A DNA stretch of 64,000 nucleotides from Oscillospiraceae bacterium (lineage in GTDB: Bacteria > Bacillota > Clostridia > Oscillospirales > CAG-272). Position numbers and translations under genes: made by a program. Of this stretch, positions 38,896-47,710 are shown piece after piece (position 1 is the first letter of the stretch; every line of letters begins with the position of its first letter). The notes under the pieces are model-generated. The model made no database searches. It saw only the letters and a program-made list of their open reading frames with translations, and had not been told where the DNA came from. The stretch covers positions 1 through 64,000 of the forward strand of contig SVQY01000006.1 in the NCBI GenBank assembly GCA_015065135.1, given 5' to 3'.

Positions 38896-40269
38896 TTACA
38901 GCTTCTTTAGCTTGATCAAATAACAAGTAAAATTCGGCACGTTCGGCTCCCAGATGAAGCGATCGCTGTAGACAACCGCCTTCTGTATGAGCGTGAGATC
39001 GTGATCACTATCCAGCAAATAGATCTCCGCTTCCACGCCGTTTTCAAAGGAAAGTCCCGTTATGTCAAGACGGATGAATTTCGGCGCGGTGCTGTCGTCA
39101 TCGTTATAATGCGTCAGCACGACGGCGGCCTCGTTTTCATTCTTCGCGGCGCATACGAATGCGTCCGTGTCGTCCGAGCCGCATTCAACGTAAGTGCCGA
39201 GCTTATACAGCTCGTTGAACATGGGGAAGGTGAAATACGCGGTCGTGGTGACCTTGCCGAGCTGGTTCAAGTCGAACAGGCCGTTCCACGCCGTGGGACG
39301 CGCATCGTAATACATCAGCATATCCACGGGAAGCATCTGGCAGGCGCACATGGTGCCGAGCGTAAAGGACGCGCCCTTGATCTGCCGCTCAACGATATGG
39401 CTGTATTTGATCTCTTCACCGTGCCAACCGAGCACGTAGTTCCACTCGTTGAGGATGCTTTCGGTCTCGGTGTAGCCGTAGCGGTCAAGCAATTCGCGGA
39501 CTTTCTTTGCTCTATCGGTAACCTTTTCGACCGTATGGGCGTAAACGTGCCAGGAGAAGAAGTCAAGCGGTGCTTTGAGCTGTGCGAGAAAGTCCTCTGC
39601 CCAGTCCAGCTTGCCCGCAATGGCGGGGCCGCCGATCTTTAGATGGGGAAAGCACTGCTTCAGATGCGTTGCGGCAACGTGGTAGAATTCAAAGAACTGT
39701 GCCTTCGTTCCACCCCAGGTGCGCTTGTTCGTTGCATCATCGGCATCGAGATCGGGCTCGTTCCAGATCTCCCAGTACTGCATATCGCGGCAGCTACCGT
39801 CCGCCCAGCCCTCCGTATAGTGACGGATGATGTGCTCGCAGATGACCGCCCATTTGTGAAAGTCCTTCGGCGGGAGAGTACCGTATTTCTTGATCTCGTG
39901 CTCGATGCGGTGACCGAGACGGTAAAAGACCTTCGTTCCCGCCGCTTCGATCATATCCATATAGTGGTCGGTGCAGGCGAAATCGTAGGAATTCGGATCA
40001 TAGGGGTCGGCATCGAAATTCGGGAAGATAAACGCAACGTCAACGGTGTGTTCCAATCCGTACTTCGCATAAAAAGATGAGTCGTGCGTGCGCGCGTATG
40101 GGATCCCTGCGGCACGAAACTCCTCAAGGTTTCCGTTTTTCACGTTCGGGGGTGGATTGTGCCAGCCGAGATGCTTACTGCCGACTTCACAGCTCGGGCC
40201 ATTGTTTGTGGCGTGCATCGGCTTGATCCTGCCTTTTGCTTCAGCAAAATTGACGTTCAGACGAGACAT
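38896..40269 (-). CDS. Clan-A glycoside hydrolase, GH39-like
   Basis: 457 residues, AGGTCTTT-rich start region and no signal peptide. It is a (beta/alpha)8 barrel with the acid/base motif YWEIWNEPD (Glu171) and the nucleophile ILNEWNYV (Glu275), the spacing expected for GH39/GH51/GH30-like clan-A retaining enzymes. A C-terminal beta sandwich runs from about 370. GH39 members are beta-xylosidases and alpha-iduronidases; the exact substrate is not readable. It is last in a leftward cassette with an AraC regulator and an MFS transporter and has its own promoter. Confidence 0.7.
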   Translation of the reverse strand: MSRLNVNFAEAKGRIKPMHATNNGPSCEVGSKHLGWHNPPPNVKNGNLEEFRAAGIPYARTHDSSFYAKYGLEHTVDVAFIFPNFDADPYDPNSYDFACTDHYMDMIEAAGTKVFYRLGHRIEHEIKKYGTLPPKDFHKWAVICEHIIRHYTEGWADGSCRDMQYWEIWNEPDLDADDATNKRTWGGTKAQFFEFYHVAATHLKQCFPHLKIGGPAIAGKLDWAEDFLAQLKAPLDFFSWHVYAHTVEKVTDRAKKVRELLDRYGYTETESILNEWNYVLGWHGEEIKYSHIVERQIKGASFTLGTMCACQMLPVDMLMYYDARPTAWNGLFDLNQLGKVTTTAYFTFPMFNELYKLGTYVECGSDDTDAFVCAAKNENEAAVVLTHYNDDDSTAPKFIRLDITGLSFENGVEAEIYLLDSDHDLTLIQKAVVYSDRFIWEPNVPNFTCYLIKLKKL

Positions 40270-40310
40270 AAAGACCTCCGTTTTATAGAAGATTGATTTG
40301 GCGTATTTTT

Positions 40311-40338
40311 ATTATATCATACGGTGTGGAAAAATCAA
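40311..40338 (-). promoter_or_regulatory. Promoter of the GH39-like gene
   Basis: TTGATT (40333-40338), a 16-base spacer and TATAAT (40311-40316) on the minus strand. Confidence 0.72.
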
Positions 40339-40367
40339 TATCCTTCCACGAAACAACCACATTGCGC

Positions 40368-41216
40368 TCAGCACTCGTATGAGGTCTCCACATCCGCAAC
40401 GCCCACACCGTCCCGATACTGCCCCGGGGTGATCGAAAACCGTTTTCGGAACATCCGTATGTAATTAGAGCAGTCCGAAAAGCCCGCCTCCATGCACGCG
40501 GAAAGCACCGTGCTGCCGTTTTTTAAGAGATAGCGGGAATAGGCAAGCCGCTTCGCCTCAATATATTTCTTCGGCGTGGTCAGGAGATAAGTCCTGAAGA
40601 GCCTGTTCAGCGTACTTGTGCTGATGAAATATTTCTCGGTGAAGTATTCAAGCGACTGCACGGTTTTGAAGCTTTCGTCGATATCCGCGAGGATCTTACG
40701 AAGAAGCTCAGGAATTTGCTGAACGTGATCGTCAGACGTTATGCTTTTGCGGAAAACATGCAGCATTTCGAGCGTGAGATACAGCTGCATATGTGTGTCA
40801 CAGGCCTCTTTTGCGCTCGCGAGTGCCGTGTAGATCTCTTGTAGCCGCCGCTTGGCGTCGGCGCCGGGGCTGATCAAATTTCCGTTCCCGGGGGTGCGCT
40901 CAATGAAATCGGCAAAAAGCGTGCGGCATGACGGATCGAACCAGAAGCAGAGGTGGCGATGATGCGAGTATGAATTCAGAATACAGTGATGCCGCTCGTT
41001 GGGGGCGGTCACGATGGCGTCGCCAGGAGAAAGCTTATACAGAGAGGATTCCACCACGAAGGAAACGTCGCCCTCCAACAGGATATACATCTCCATCTGG
41101 TCGTGCAGATGGAGCGGCCAGACGCGTGGGGACTTGAAGGCATCCTTATTGTTGATGTAATACTTTACGCTGTAGCTTTCAAGCTCGGGAATGTGTATAT
41201 GAATGCATTCGTTCAA
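40368..41216 (-). CDS. AraC-family regulator of the cassette
   Basis: 282 residues starting at a TTG (41214-41216), nine bases after AGGAGG. It has an N-terminal cupin sensor (WPLHLHDQMEMYILLEG, NERHHCILN) and a C-terminal double HTH (SLEYFTEKYFISTSTLNRLF and VLSACMEAGFSDCSNYIRMF) ending RKRFSITPGQYR. It probably senses the sugar released by the neighbouring hydrolase. The gap to the MFS gene upstream is 35 bases, so they are one transcript. Confidence 0.88.
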   Translation of the reverse strand: MNECIHIHIPELESYSVKYYINNKDAFKSPRVWPLHLHDQMEMYILLEGDVSFVVESSLYKLSPGDAIVTAPNERHHCILNSYSHHRHLCFWFDPSCRTLFADFIERTPGNGNLISPGADAKRRLQEIYTALASAKEACDTHMQLYLTLEMLHVFRKSITSDDHVQQIPELLRKILADIDESFKTVQSLEYFTEKYFISTSTLNRLFRTYLLTTPKKYIEAKRLAYSRYLLKNGSTVLSACMEAGFSDCSNYIRMFRKRFSITPGQYRDGVGVADVETSYEC

Positions 41217-41251
41217 AGCTATCGCCTCCTTTTATTCTCAAGATGCGCGAT

Positions 41252-42526
41252 TCAGCCGTCGTTCTTGACGACCGAGATCTTTGTTACCACCGTATTAAGA
41301 TAAACGATGACACCGAGGACGAGGATCGCGCTGATCGCGGACGCGACCTGCTGTGCATAAACGTTCAACCCGAGGAAACGGTTGCCGTCCGCCTGGATCT
41401 TGTCAATCAGCTGCCCCGCGAGAAGGGTGGTGAAAAAACCCGCGATCCCTGCGATCGAATTCTTCAGCGCTAGGGCACAAACTCGCTTTTCACGGCTGAC
41501 GCGCTCGTAGATCAGATTGATCCCGCCGCTGTTGATCCCCGCCATACCGATCGCGTACAGCATATAGTAGATCGCGTAAAATACCTTTCCGTTGGACGGA
41601 ACGGTGAAGACGTTGACGGTAAAGCCGATCATCGCGGCGCCAAAGCAGATGTTCAACATTTGTGCAAAGGAATGCTTGTCCGCATATTTGCCGAGCGGAC
41701 GGGAGAAGAGGGCTCTGCAGATCGAGTACGCCGCCGAAAGGATCGAGACGTAGACCATCGAAAAGCCGAGCTCCTTGATCTGATACACGCCAAGGAAGGG
41801 GGTCGTGACGCAATGCGCGATATTCCACAGCACCGATACCAGAACGATCTTGATGAAGCTGGGGTCGCGGATCAGATCGGAGAGAAGCGCCTTTGAGGAA
41901 AGGGCGTTCGTGCTCGGTGGCTCCTTTTCCCTTGACAGGAAGAGCGTTGCGGTGTGGAGCAGGGTCAAAACAAAAAGCGTAATGCCGCAGATAACGAAAG
42001 CGCCCTTGATGTTACCGCTTTCTTCAAAACGATCCATCACGTTGCCCATAGCGAACGAGAAGATCATGCCGCCGATGAGAGAAATGATCTCCTTGTTGGC
42101 GGTAAAGCGTCCACGCTTGCGGTCGTCCACAAGCGACATGAACCAGTTGATCTTCGGGGACTGCACGAGGTTGTTGACGATGCGACCGACGAAAATCAGT
42201 ATCACGAATACGACGATCTTCGCGCTCCTCGGGATGCTGACAAACGGCACGACGTAGAGCAGCGTAAAGCAAAGCTGATTCAGGCTGTGAAGCACCGTCA
42301 CGCTCCGTTTTACGCGCTTGTTGCCCCACAAAAATACGGCAAGGATCTGCAAACTGCATCCGAGCGTCGCGAGGGAGCTCAGAATGCCCGTCATACTGTC
42401 CGAAAGTCCGAGCGCATTTGTCAATTTCGCAAAATACGCACCGCTGACAAAAATCGAAATGAAATACTCAAACGCCGCTTCGAGAATGTACATGACGCGG
42501 CTGAAACGGTAAAAATCTTTTTCCAT
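41252..42526 (-). CDS. MFS transporter of the cassette
   Basis: 424 residues, 12 membrane helices. The loop between helices 2 and 3 has NKRVKRSV rather than a textbook GxxxDRxGRR; the equivalent in the second half is RPLGKYADKHS, which is the usual A-motif form. AGGAAGGAAC precedes the ATG. It probably imports the glycoside or sugar handled by the GH39-like enzyme. It is unlike the MFS protein at 33.5-34.8 kb. Confidence 0.82.
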   Translation of the reverse strand: MEKDFYRFSRVMYILEAAFEYFISIFVSGAYFAKLTNALGLSDSMTGILSSLATLGCSLQILAVFLWGNKRVKRSVTVLHSLNQLCFTLLYVVPFVSIPRSAKIVVFVILIFVGRIVNNLVQSPKINWFMSLVDDRKRGRFTANKEIISLIGGMIFSFAMGNVMDRFEESGNIKGAFVICGITLFVLTLLHTATLFLSREKEPPSTNALSSKALLSDLIRDPSFIKIVLVSVLWNIAHCVTTPFLGVYQIKELGFSMVYVSILSAAYSICRALFSRPLGKYADKHSFAQMLNICFGAAMIGFTVNVFTVPSNGKVFYAIYYMLYAIGMAGINSGGINLIYERVSREKRVCALALKNSIAGIAGFFTTLLAGQLIDKIQADGNRFLGLNVYAQQVASAISAILVLGVIVYLNTVVTKISVVKNDG

Positions 42527-42770
42527 GATGAATGTTCCTTCCTGTTTTCGTATTCATTATACAGCAAAAATAAATCAATTTCTATGTGATTTTCCCCAAA
42601 ACATATGTAAATTTTATCATTGTCGCCGTAAAGGCGCTCTCCACGAAGGAATGCCCGATCCCGAACTTCCGAGCTTATAAACAAAAAATCAAATACGTTA
42701 TATAAATATAAATGCATTAGTTAACAAGTAGAAATATTCTGTAAAGCGATTTAAAAAGCAAATAAAGCTA
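42527..42770. other. AT-rich gap at the cassette edge
   Basis: No gene or RNA seen. A TATAAT-like box near 42556-42561 (minus strand) could be the MFS promoter. The rest is AT-rich and ends at the duplicated terminator. Confidence 0.5.
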
Positions 42771-42802
42771 AAAAAGCACTCTGTGAAAACAGAGTGCTTT
42801 TT
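42771..42802 (+). terminator. Second copy of the rpsR terminator
   Basis: Same stem, loop and flanking CTAT as 38719-38755, minus one T. No rightward gene ends here, so this copy has no obvious transcript to stop. Confidence 0.85.
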
Positions 42803-42810
42803 CTATGCGC

Positions 42811-42839
42811 TTGATTTTTTGCCGCAAATGGAGTATAAT
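42811..42839 (+). promoter_or_regulatory. Promoter of the phosphopantetheinyl transferase gene
   Basis: TTGATT (42811-42816), a 17-base spacer and TATAAT (42834-42839), 22 bases before the ATG. Confidence 0.82.
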
Positions 42840-42860
42840 GTAGAAAAAGGAGGTGGACGT

Positions 42861-43448
42861 ATGCGCGTTTTTCTGACAGATCTGAATATATCGCAGGAGG
42901 ACGCGGAGCGCCTGGTCGCCGCGCTGCCCCTCTCACAAGCCACTCGTGCCAAAAGCCTCGGCGCTACGGTGGGCTTTCATCTGGTGCGCTATGCCCTGCG
43001 CCAAACGGCACCCGAAGTGGCAAAGCTGCCCTGGCAGATCCGCCGAGGGGGCAAGCCCTGCCTGCCTGCGGGTGCGCCCTACTTTAACCTTTCCCACAGC
43101 AACCACGGCGTTGCCGTGGTCCTTTCGGACAGGGAGGAGGTCGGGATAGATCTGGAGGAGATCCGCCCCCATGCGCTCCGCCTTGCCGAGCGGTTTTACA
43201 GCGAAAGTGAACAAGCGGCCGTCTCCGCTGCCAAGGACCCGCAAAGCGAGCTGATCCGCATCTGGAGCGCCAAGGAGGCGGAGGCAAAGCGTCTTGGCAC
43301 AGGACTTGGCAACCGCATCGCGGAGATCCCCATCGACGGGGTCGCCGCCATTTGCGTGGAGCTTGATGGCAAGCCCCATTGGCTCTCCGTTTCTCCTGCC
43401 ACCGCAATGCCACACATTGAGTGGATCACGGCCGATCTGCTACTATAA
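42861..43448 (+). CDS. 4'-phosphopantetheinyl transferase (Sfp type)
   Basis: 195 residues from the ATG at 42861, with AAGGAGG seven bases upstream. Sfp-family motifs: GKPCLPAGAPYFNLSHSNHG (phosphopantetheine-binding), VGIDLEEIRPH (Mg2+ ligands) and IRIWSAKEAEAKRLGTGL (WxxKEA). It transfers phosphopantetheine from CoA to a carrier-protein serine. It is shorter than Bacillus Sfp (224), as in many Clostridia. No carrier protein or synthase gene is nearby, so the target may be the fatty-acid carrier protein. Confidence 0.9.
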   Translation: MRVFLTDLNISQEDAERLVAALPLSQATRAKSLGATVGFHLVRYALRQTAPEVAKLPWQIRRGGKPCLPAGAPYFNLSHSNHGVAVVLSDREEVGIDLEEIRPHALRLAERFYSESEQAAVSAAKDPQSELIRIWSAKEAEAKRLGTGLGNRIAEIPIDGVAAICVELDGKPHWLSVSPATAMPHIEWITADLLL

Positions 43449-43480
43449 GAAGAAGCCGATGCAATGCATCGGCTTCTTCT
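43447..43480. terminator. Bidirectional terminator
   Basis: AGAAGAAGCCGATGC and its mirror, ending both the rightward transferase gene and the leftward ABC importer operon. Confidence 0.85.
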
Positions 43481-44284
43481 TTATTTGTTGTCGTGAGACA
43501 GGAAATGTCTTGTCTTTTCGCTTTGCGGATTGTCAAACACCTGCTCGGGAGTTCCCTCCTCCTCGATCACGCCGTCCGCCATAAAGATCACGTGATCGGA
43601 CACGTTCTTGGCAAACTCCATCTCGTGGGTGACGATGATCATGGTGCGGTTTTCCTCGCGCAGGGAGCGGATCACGCGCAGCACCTCTCCGGTCAGCTCG
43701 GGGTCAAGCGCCGAGGTCGGCTCGTCAAAGCAAAGGATCTCGGGCTCCAGCATCAAGGCTCTTGCGATCGCCACGCGCTGGCACTGACCGCCGGAAAGCT
43801 CGCAGGGGTAATGCCCTGCCTTGTCCGACAGATCCATACGCGCCAGAATGGCATCGGCACGCTCCTCGATCGCCTTCATCTCAGCAGCGACCAGCTCCTT
43901 GTTTTTGTGGAGCTTCTGTGCCTTCAGGCGCTCCTTGGCCTGCAGCTGCGCCGCCAGGAGCAGATTGCCCTTTGCGGTATACTGCGGAAAGAGATTGAAG
44001 GACTGAAATACAAGGCCGAAATGCAAGCGACGGCGGCGCAGCTCCTGCTCCGAAAGCTTACCCTCTCTGGCTGCGTCGTCCATAACGGTCTCGCCATTGA
44101 CGATGATCTCGCCCTCATCCGGCTTTTCCAAGAAATTGATGCAACGCAGCAGCGTGGTCTTGCCGCTACCGGAGGAACCGATGATAGAAAGGACCTGACC
44201 CTTCTCCAGCGAGAAGTCGATCCCCTTCAGCACCTCGGTGTTACCGAAGGATTTTTTGATATTCTTAACTTCCAAAAACGCCAT
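43481..44284 (-). CDS. Polar amino-acid-type ABC importer, ATP-binding subunit
   Basis: 267 residues. Walker A IIGSSGSGKTTLLRC, Q-loop FGLVFQSFNLFP, signature LSGGQCQRVAIARAL (Cys where Gln is common), Walker B ILCFDEPTSALDP and H-loop IIVTHEMEFA. It is the GlnQ/HisP class. An insert near 110-140 (charged, LKAQKLHKNKELVAAEMKAI) makes it a little longer than usual. It starts two bases after the permease stop, so the three genes are one leftward operon. Confidence 0.93.
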   Translation of the reverse strand: MAFLEVKNIKKSFGNTEVLKGIDFSLEKGQVLSIIGSSGSGKTTLLRCINFLEKPDEGEIIVNGETVMDDAAREGKLSEQELRRRRLHFGLVFQSFNLFPQYTAKGNLLLAAQLQAKERLKAQKLHKNKELVAAEMKAIEERADAILARMDLSDKAGHYPCELSGGQCQRVAIARALMLEPEILCFDEPTSALDPELTGEVLRVIRSLREENRTMIIVTHEMEFAKNVSDHVIFMADGVIEEEGTPEQVFDNPQSEKTRHFLSHDNK

Positions 44285-44286
44285 AA

Positions 44287-44943
44287 TTACACCTTGAAAT
44301 AATCTAATTTCTTTTCCAGCTTGCCAAAGACGATGGTGAGCAGACCGTTAAAGAGCAGGTAGAACACGCCCGCATAGAAGAGCGGCCACAAAATGACCTC
44401 TTTGTTGACGATCTGCTTGGCAATGGTAAACAGATCCACGTGCACGACCACGCTGGCAAGCGCCGTATCCTTGACCAGAGTAATGATCTCGTTGGACATC
44501 GGGGCAATGATCCGCTTGGTCACCTGTAGCAGCACCACGCGGAAAAAGATCTGCCGCTTGGTCATACCAAGCACGTAGCCTGCCTCGTACTGACCCTGCG
44601 AAATGCTCTCGATGCCGCCGCGGAAGATCTCGGAAAAGTAGCATGCGTAATTGATGGTAAAGGCGATGCAGACCATCATGATCTGCTGCTCGATGGTACG
44701 GATCGGAATGTTCAGCCATAGGCCCGGGCCATAGGCAAAAATAATGATCTGCAGCATCAACGGCGTGCCTCTGATGACCCAGACCAAGCCGCGCGCCATG
44801 GCGCTGAGCGGCTTGAATTTGGACATAGAGCCAAAAGCAACGACCAACCCCAAGGGGATGGCCGTTACTAATGTGATGCCGAAGATTGCAAGTGTATACG
44901 CGAAGCCCTCAAGGAGCTGTGCGGTGATTTGCAAAAAACTCAT
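44287..44943 (-). CDS. Polar amino-acid-type ABC importer, permease subunit
   Basis: 218 residues with five membrane helices, HisM/GlnP type. The EAA loop is SISQGQYEAGYVLGMTKRQI, which contacts the ATPase. The N-terminus carries AQLLEGFAYTLAIFGITL and RGTPLMLQIIIF, a family signature. Seven bases separate it from the binding-protein gene. Confidence 0.93.
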   Translation of the reverse strand: MSFLQITAQLLEGFAYTLAIFGITLVTAIPLGLVVAFGSMSKFKPLSAMARGLVWVIRGTPLMLQIIIFAYGPGLWLNIPIRTIEQQIMMVCIAFTINYACYFSEIFRGGIESISQGQYEAGYVLGMTKRQIFFRVVLLQVTKRIIAPMSNEIITLVKDTALASVVVHVDLFTIAKQIVNKEVILWPLFYAGVFYLLFNGLLTIVFGKLEKKLDYFKV

Positions 44944-44950
44944 CTAAATA

Positions 44951-45808
44951 TTATTCCTCTTCCTTTTCCTTCACAACGCAGCTCATGCCGGCGGAGCCGT
45001 CCTCGGCACCGATGATAGCCTTCTTCATATCGTCGGTGGTCTTGTACTTATCCTGGTCGGCCTTGCGGATCACGGCGACCTGCTTGTTGTTCATATAGGG
45101 GATGGTAACTGCCATCTTCTCCTGACGCTCGGGCGTGATGGTCATACCGTTCCAGATCAGGTCGATGGCCTTGCTCTCAAGCTCAGCTTCCTTGGTGTTC
45201 CAGTTGATCAGCTTGAACTCAACCTCGATATTAAAGAGGGCGGCAACAGCCTTGGCCAGCTCAACGTCAAAGCCGACGAGGTTACCGTTTGCATCCTTGT
45301 AGGAGATGGGAGCAAAGTCGGTGTAACCAACGATCATCTTGCCCTGGCCCATCACGTAGTTGAAGTCTTCCATAGCCGCTGCGTCGGGCTCCTCGATCAC
45401 AAGCGAGGTGTCGATGCAGATCTCATTCTGCAGGCCGTACTTGGTAGCGATCTCGGCGACCTTGCCATCCTTGGCAAGCTCGATCAGCGCTGCGCTGACA
45501 GCGTCAGCCAGGCCACTGCCCTTGCGGGCGGCAATGCCGTACTGCTCGGTAGCGAGGGTGAGGCCCTCAACGATCATCAGGGAGTTTGCGAACTCGGTGT
45601 CCTGGCTCATATAGTAGCCGGCCATAACGCTATCCATCACACCAACGTCGATGGTCTTGGCATTGAGCGCCAGCAGAACGCTCATCTGATCTTCTGCAGG
45701 GGTAAAGGACTTACCGAACTTCAGGTCTTCATTGGAGCAGGAAGCAAAGGACAGTACGCAGCCGGCGATCATCAGAACGGCCAGTGCAATGGTGAGAATT
45801 CTTTTCAT
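44951..45808 (-). CDS. Circularly permuted family-3 solute-binding lipoprotein
   Basis: 285 residues. Residues 1-24 are a lipoprotein signal ending LSFASC. The mature part has all pieces of an amino-acid-binding protein in the wrong order. Residues 30-95 (SVLLALNAKTIDVGVMDSV ... EQYGIAARK) are the second half of lobe 2. Residues 96-126 (ADAVSAALIELAKDGKVAEI) are the normal C-terminal helix of lobe 1. A linker (127-156) follows. Residues 157-251 (IVGYTDFAPISYKDANGNL, GFDVELAKAVA, DLIWNGMTITPERQEKM, IPYMNNKQVAVIRK) are the normal N-terminal lobe. Residues 252-285 (KKAIIGAEDGSAGMSCVV) are the start of lobe 2. The total length is that of one full domain pair, so it is permuted, not truncated. It heads an importer operon. 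Confidence 0.85.
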   Translation of the reverse strand: MKRILTIALAVLMIAGCVLSFASCSNEDLKFGKSFTPAEDQMSVLLALNAKTIDVGVMDSVMAGYYMSQDTEFANSLMIVEGLTLATEQYGIAARKGSGLADAVSAALIELAKDGKVAEIATKYGLQNEICIDTSLVIEEPDAAAMEDFNYVMGQGKMIVGYTDFAPISYKDANGNLVGFDVELAKAVAALFNIEVEFKLINWNTKEAELESKAIDLIWNGMTITPERQEKMAVTIPYMNNKQVAVIRKADQDKYKTTDDMKKAIIGAEDGSAGMSCVVKEKEEE

Positions 45809-45870
45809 TTTCTAAAATCTCTCTTTCTTAATAGTCGCTTTAGCACTTTACTTTGCTAAAGCACGGTACT

Positions 45871-45899
45871 ATCATACCACTATTCCCTCTGTTTGTCAA
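45871..45899 (-). promoter_or_regulatory. Promoter of the ABC importer operon
   Basis: TTGACA (45894-45899), a 17-base spacer and TATGAT (45871-45876) on the minus strand. A small TAGCACTTTACTTTGCTAAA hairpin lies in the leader. Confidence 0.8.
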
Positions 45900-45967
45900 G
45901 TCCTTTTTGCTTTTTTCTTTCTTTTTCTGCAAAAATACCGCATTTTACATATTATTATATGCACACA

Positions 45968-46013
45968 ATCAAAAAAGCACCCCCACGGTAGCCCGTGGGG
46001 GTGCTTTTTTGAT
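45968..46013 (-). terminator. Terminator of the purine permease locus
   Basis: ATCAAAAAAGCACCCCCACGG and its mirror around TAG. A long, strong palindrome directly past the stop codon at 46017. Confidence 0.9.
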
Positions 46014-46016
46014 GGG

Positions 46017-47522
46017 TTACAGAACGGTAGGAACGAAGAAATAGACCAGGAACAGCGCGGTGACGACAAGTGCCACTATGGAAACGTTCCACTTGGGCTT
46101 CTCGGGAGCCTCCTCACCCTCAGCAGTCTTCTTGCCAACGATCGCATACTTGATCCACTCTGCACCGTAAGCGATAGCAGACATCACGGTGTAGGAGATC
46201 ATGCCGATGCCGATACCCTTGGTGATGGAGTAAGAAAGCACCATCACAACGATGGTAAGGAAACCGGTGGTTGCATTGATGGCATTGCTGAAGTCCACGT
46301 TCTTCACGTTGTTCTTCATCATCAGCACGCCTACGTAGATCAGCGCTGCAGCGGTAGCGGCAGAGGGGATCATGGCAAAGAAAGGCATTGCGAAGATGGC
46401 GATCAGGAACATGCAAGCGGTGGTGAAGGCAGTCAGACCGGTTCTACCACCTGCGGAAACGCCTGCACCGGACTCTACGAAGGTAGTAACGGTAGAGGTG
46501 CCAAGTGCTGCGCCGGCACAGGTTGCGATCGCATCGGACATCATGATCTTGCCATAGTTGTGAGGCTTGTTGTTCTCATCGGAGAGCACACGGTTGCCGC
46601 CGCAGCAGCCCACGATGGTGCCCATGGTATCGAACATATCGATCATGCACATGGTGATGATCAGCATGATCACGGTGAAAACAGAGCCCTCGGGGAAGCC
46701 GGTGGAGAACGCATCGGTAAAGGATGCGAACACGCTGGTCTCACCCACGGAGAAGAAGTTTGCAAAGTTTTCCCAGAACTTCCAGGAAATGCCCTCGGTG
46801 CCGAGGATGATCTTGACGTTTGTCACGCCAAAGGGAATGCCAACGACGGTAGCGCCCAAAATGCCAAGGATCACGGAGCCCTTGACGTTCAGCTTATCCA
46901 GAATTGCGATGAGGAACAGACCGATCAGCGCGACGATCGCAGACTTGCAGGTATCCCAGTTGGTGAAATCTGCCAGTGCGACCTGCGTGTACTGATTGCT
47001 GACGATCACGCCTGCATTCTGGAAGCCGATGTAAGCAATGAACAAACCGATGCCAACGGAGATCGCGCTGCGAACTGCAACGGGCATGCCGTCAAAAATC
47101 AGCTCGCGGAAGGTTTTACCCTTGATCTTGATCACAGAGAGCAGCAGGAACACCACGCCGGAGATCAGCACCATCAAAAAAGCCTGACCCAACGAGAAGG
47201 TGAAGCCGTAGGCGAACGCGCCAACGCCACCGCCGATGATGCTACCGAGCAGGGAGTTCAGACCCATGCCGGAAGCCTGCGCCAAAGGCATCTTTGCGAG
47301 GAACGCCATCAGCAGCGTACCGATGATCGCGCCAAATGCCGTAGCGATGAACAGCGAGGATCATCTGGGATCTGCCGTGCCCGCATACAGGATCTGGTTG
47401 GGATTGACCGTCAGAATGTAAGCCATTGCAAGGAAGGTAACGATACCTGCAATGATCTCTGTTCTGACAGTTGTTTGCTTCTCAACGGGATCAAAGCCGA
47501 GAAGTTTTGCAAACTTGTTCAT
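46017..47522 (-). pseudogene. NCS2-family (AzgA/PbuG-like) purine permease with in-frame TGA
   Basis: The frame from the ATG at 47520-47522 (MNKFAKLLGFDPVEKQTTVR) to the stop at 46017 would encode 500 residues of a guanine/hypoxanthine-type permease: IIAGIVTFLAMAYILTVNPN, then FIATAFGAIIGTLLMAFLAK, SGMGLNSLLG and IDMFDTMGTIVGC. A TGA at 47361-47363, within the same frame, interrupts it after codon 53. Homology runs on both sides without a frameshift; the affected position is often Trp or another large residue in the family. One change from TGG would explain it. An internal ATG at 47309 would give a protein lacking helix 1. It is either a fresh pseudogene or a sequencing error. Confidence 0.8.
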
Positions 47523-47576
47523 TGATTTTCTCCTTTTTGTTTTATTATAATTTGGATGGTTTTCCATCACAATCAA

Positions 47577-47605
47577 ATTATAACACCTATATCTTGTGTT
47601 GTCAA
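47577..47605 (-). promoter_or_regulatory. Promoter of the purine permease
   Basis: TTGACA (47600-47605), a 17-base spacer and TATAAT (47577-47582) on the minus strand. The 55-base leader is too short for a purine riboswitch. Confidence 0.85.
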
Positions 47606-47653
47606 TCACCTTTTTCGCAAAATAAACACAATTTCGTCACATATCGCCAAAGG

Positions 47654-47685
47654 AAAAGCCCCTTGCCGTTTGGCAAGGGGCTTTT
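47654..47685. terminator. Terminator-like hairpin
   Basis: AAAAGCCCCTTGCC/GGCAAGGGGCTTTT. It probably ends the leftward gdhA transcript after it passes the repeats. Confidence 0.75.
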
Positions 47686-47710
47686 GAAGCGCTTCAGATT
47701 CATCCGCTCA

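Noticed and set aside
45809-45870. Riboswitch before the ABC importer
   Set aside because: The leader is only about 60 bases with one small hairpin; it does not match lysine, glycine or other known amino-acid riboswitch cores.
47361-47363. TGA read as tryptophan (altered genetic code)
   Set aside because: Many intact genes in this window end in TGA with a terminator or overlapping start just after, so TGA is a normal stop.
47361-47363. Selenocysteine at the in-frame TGA
   Set aside because: NCS2 permeases have no redox cysteine at this site and no SECIS-like hairpin follows closely.
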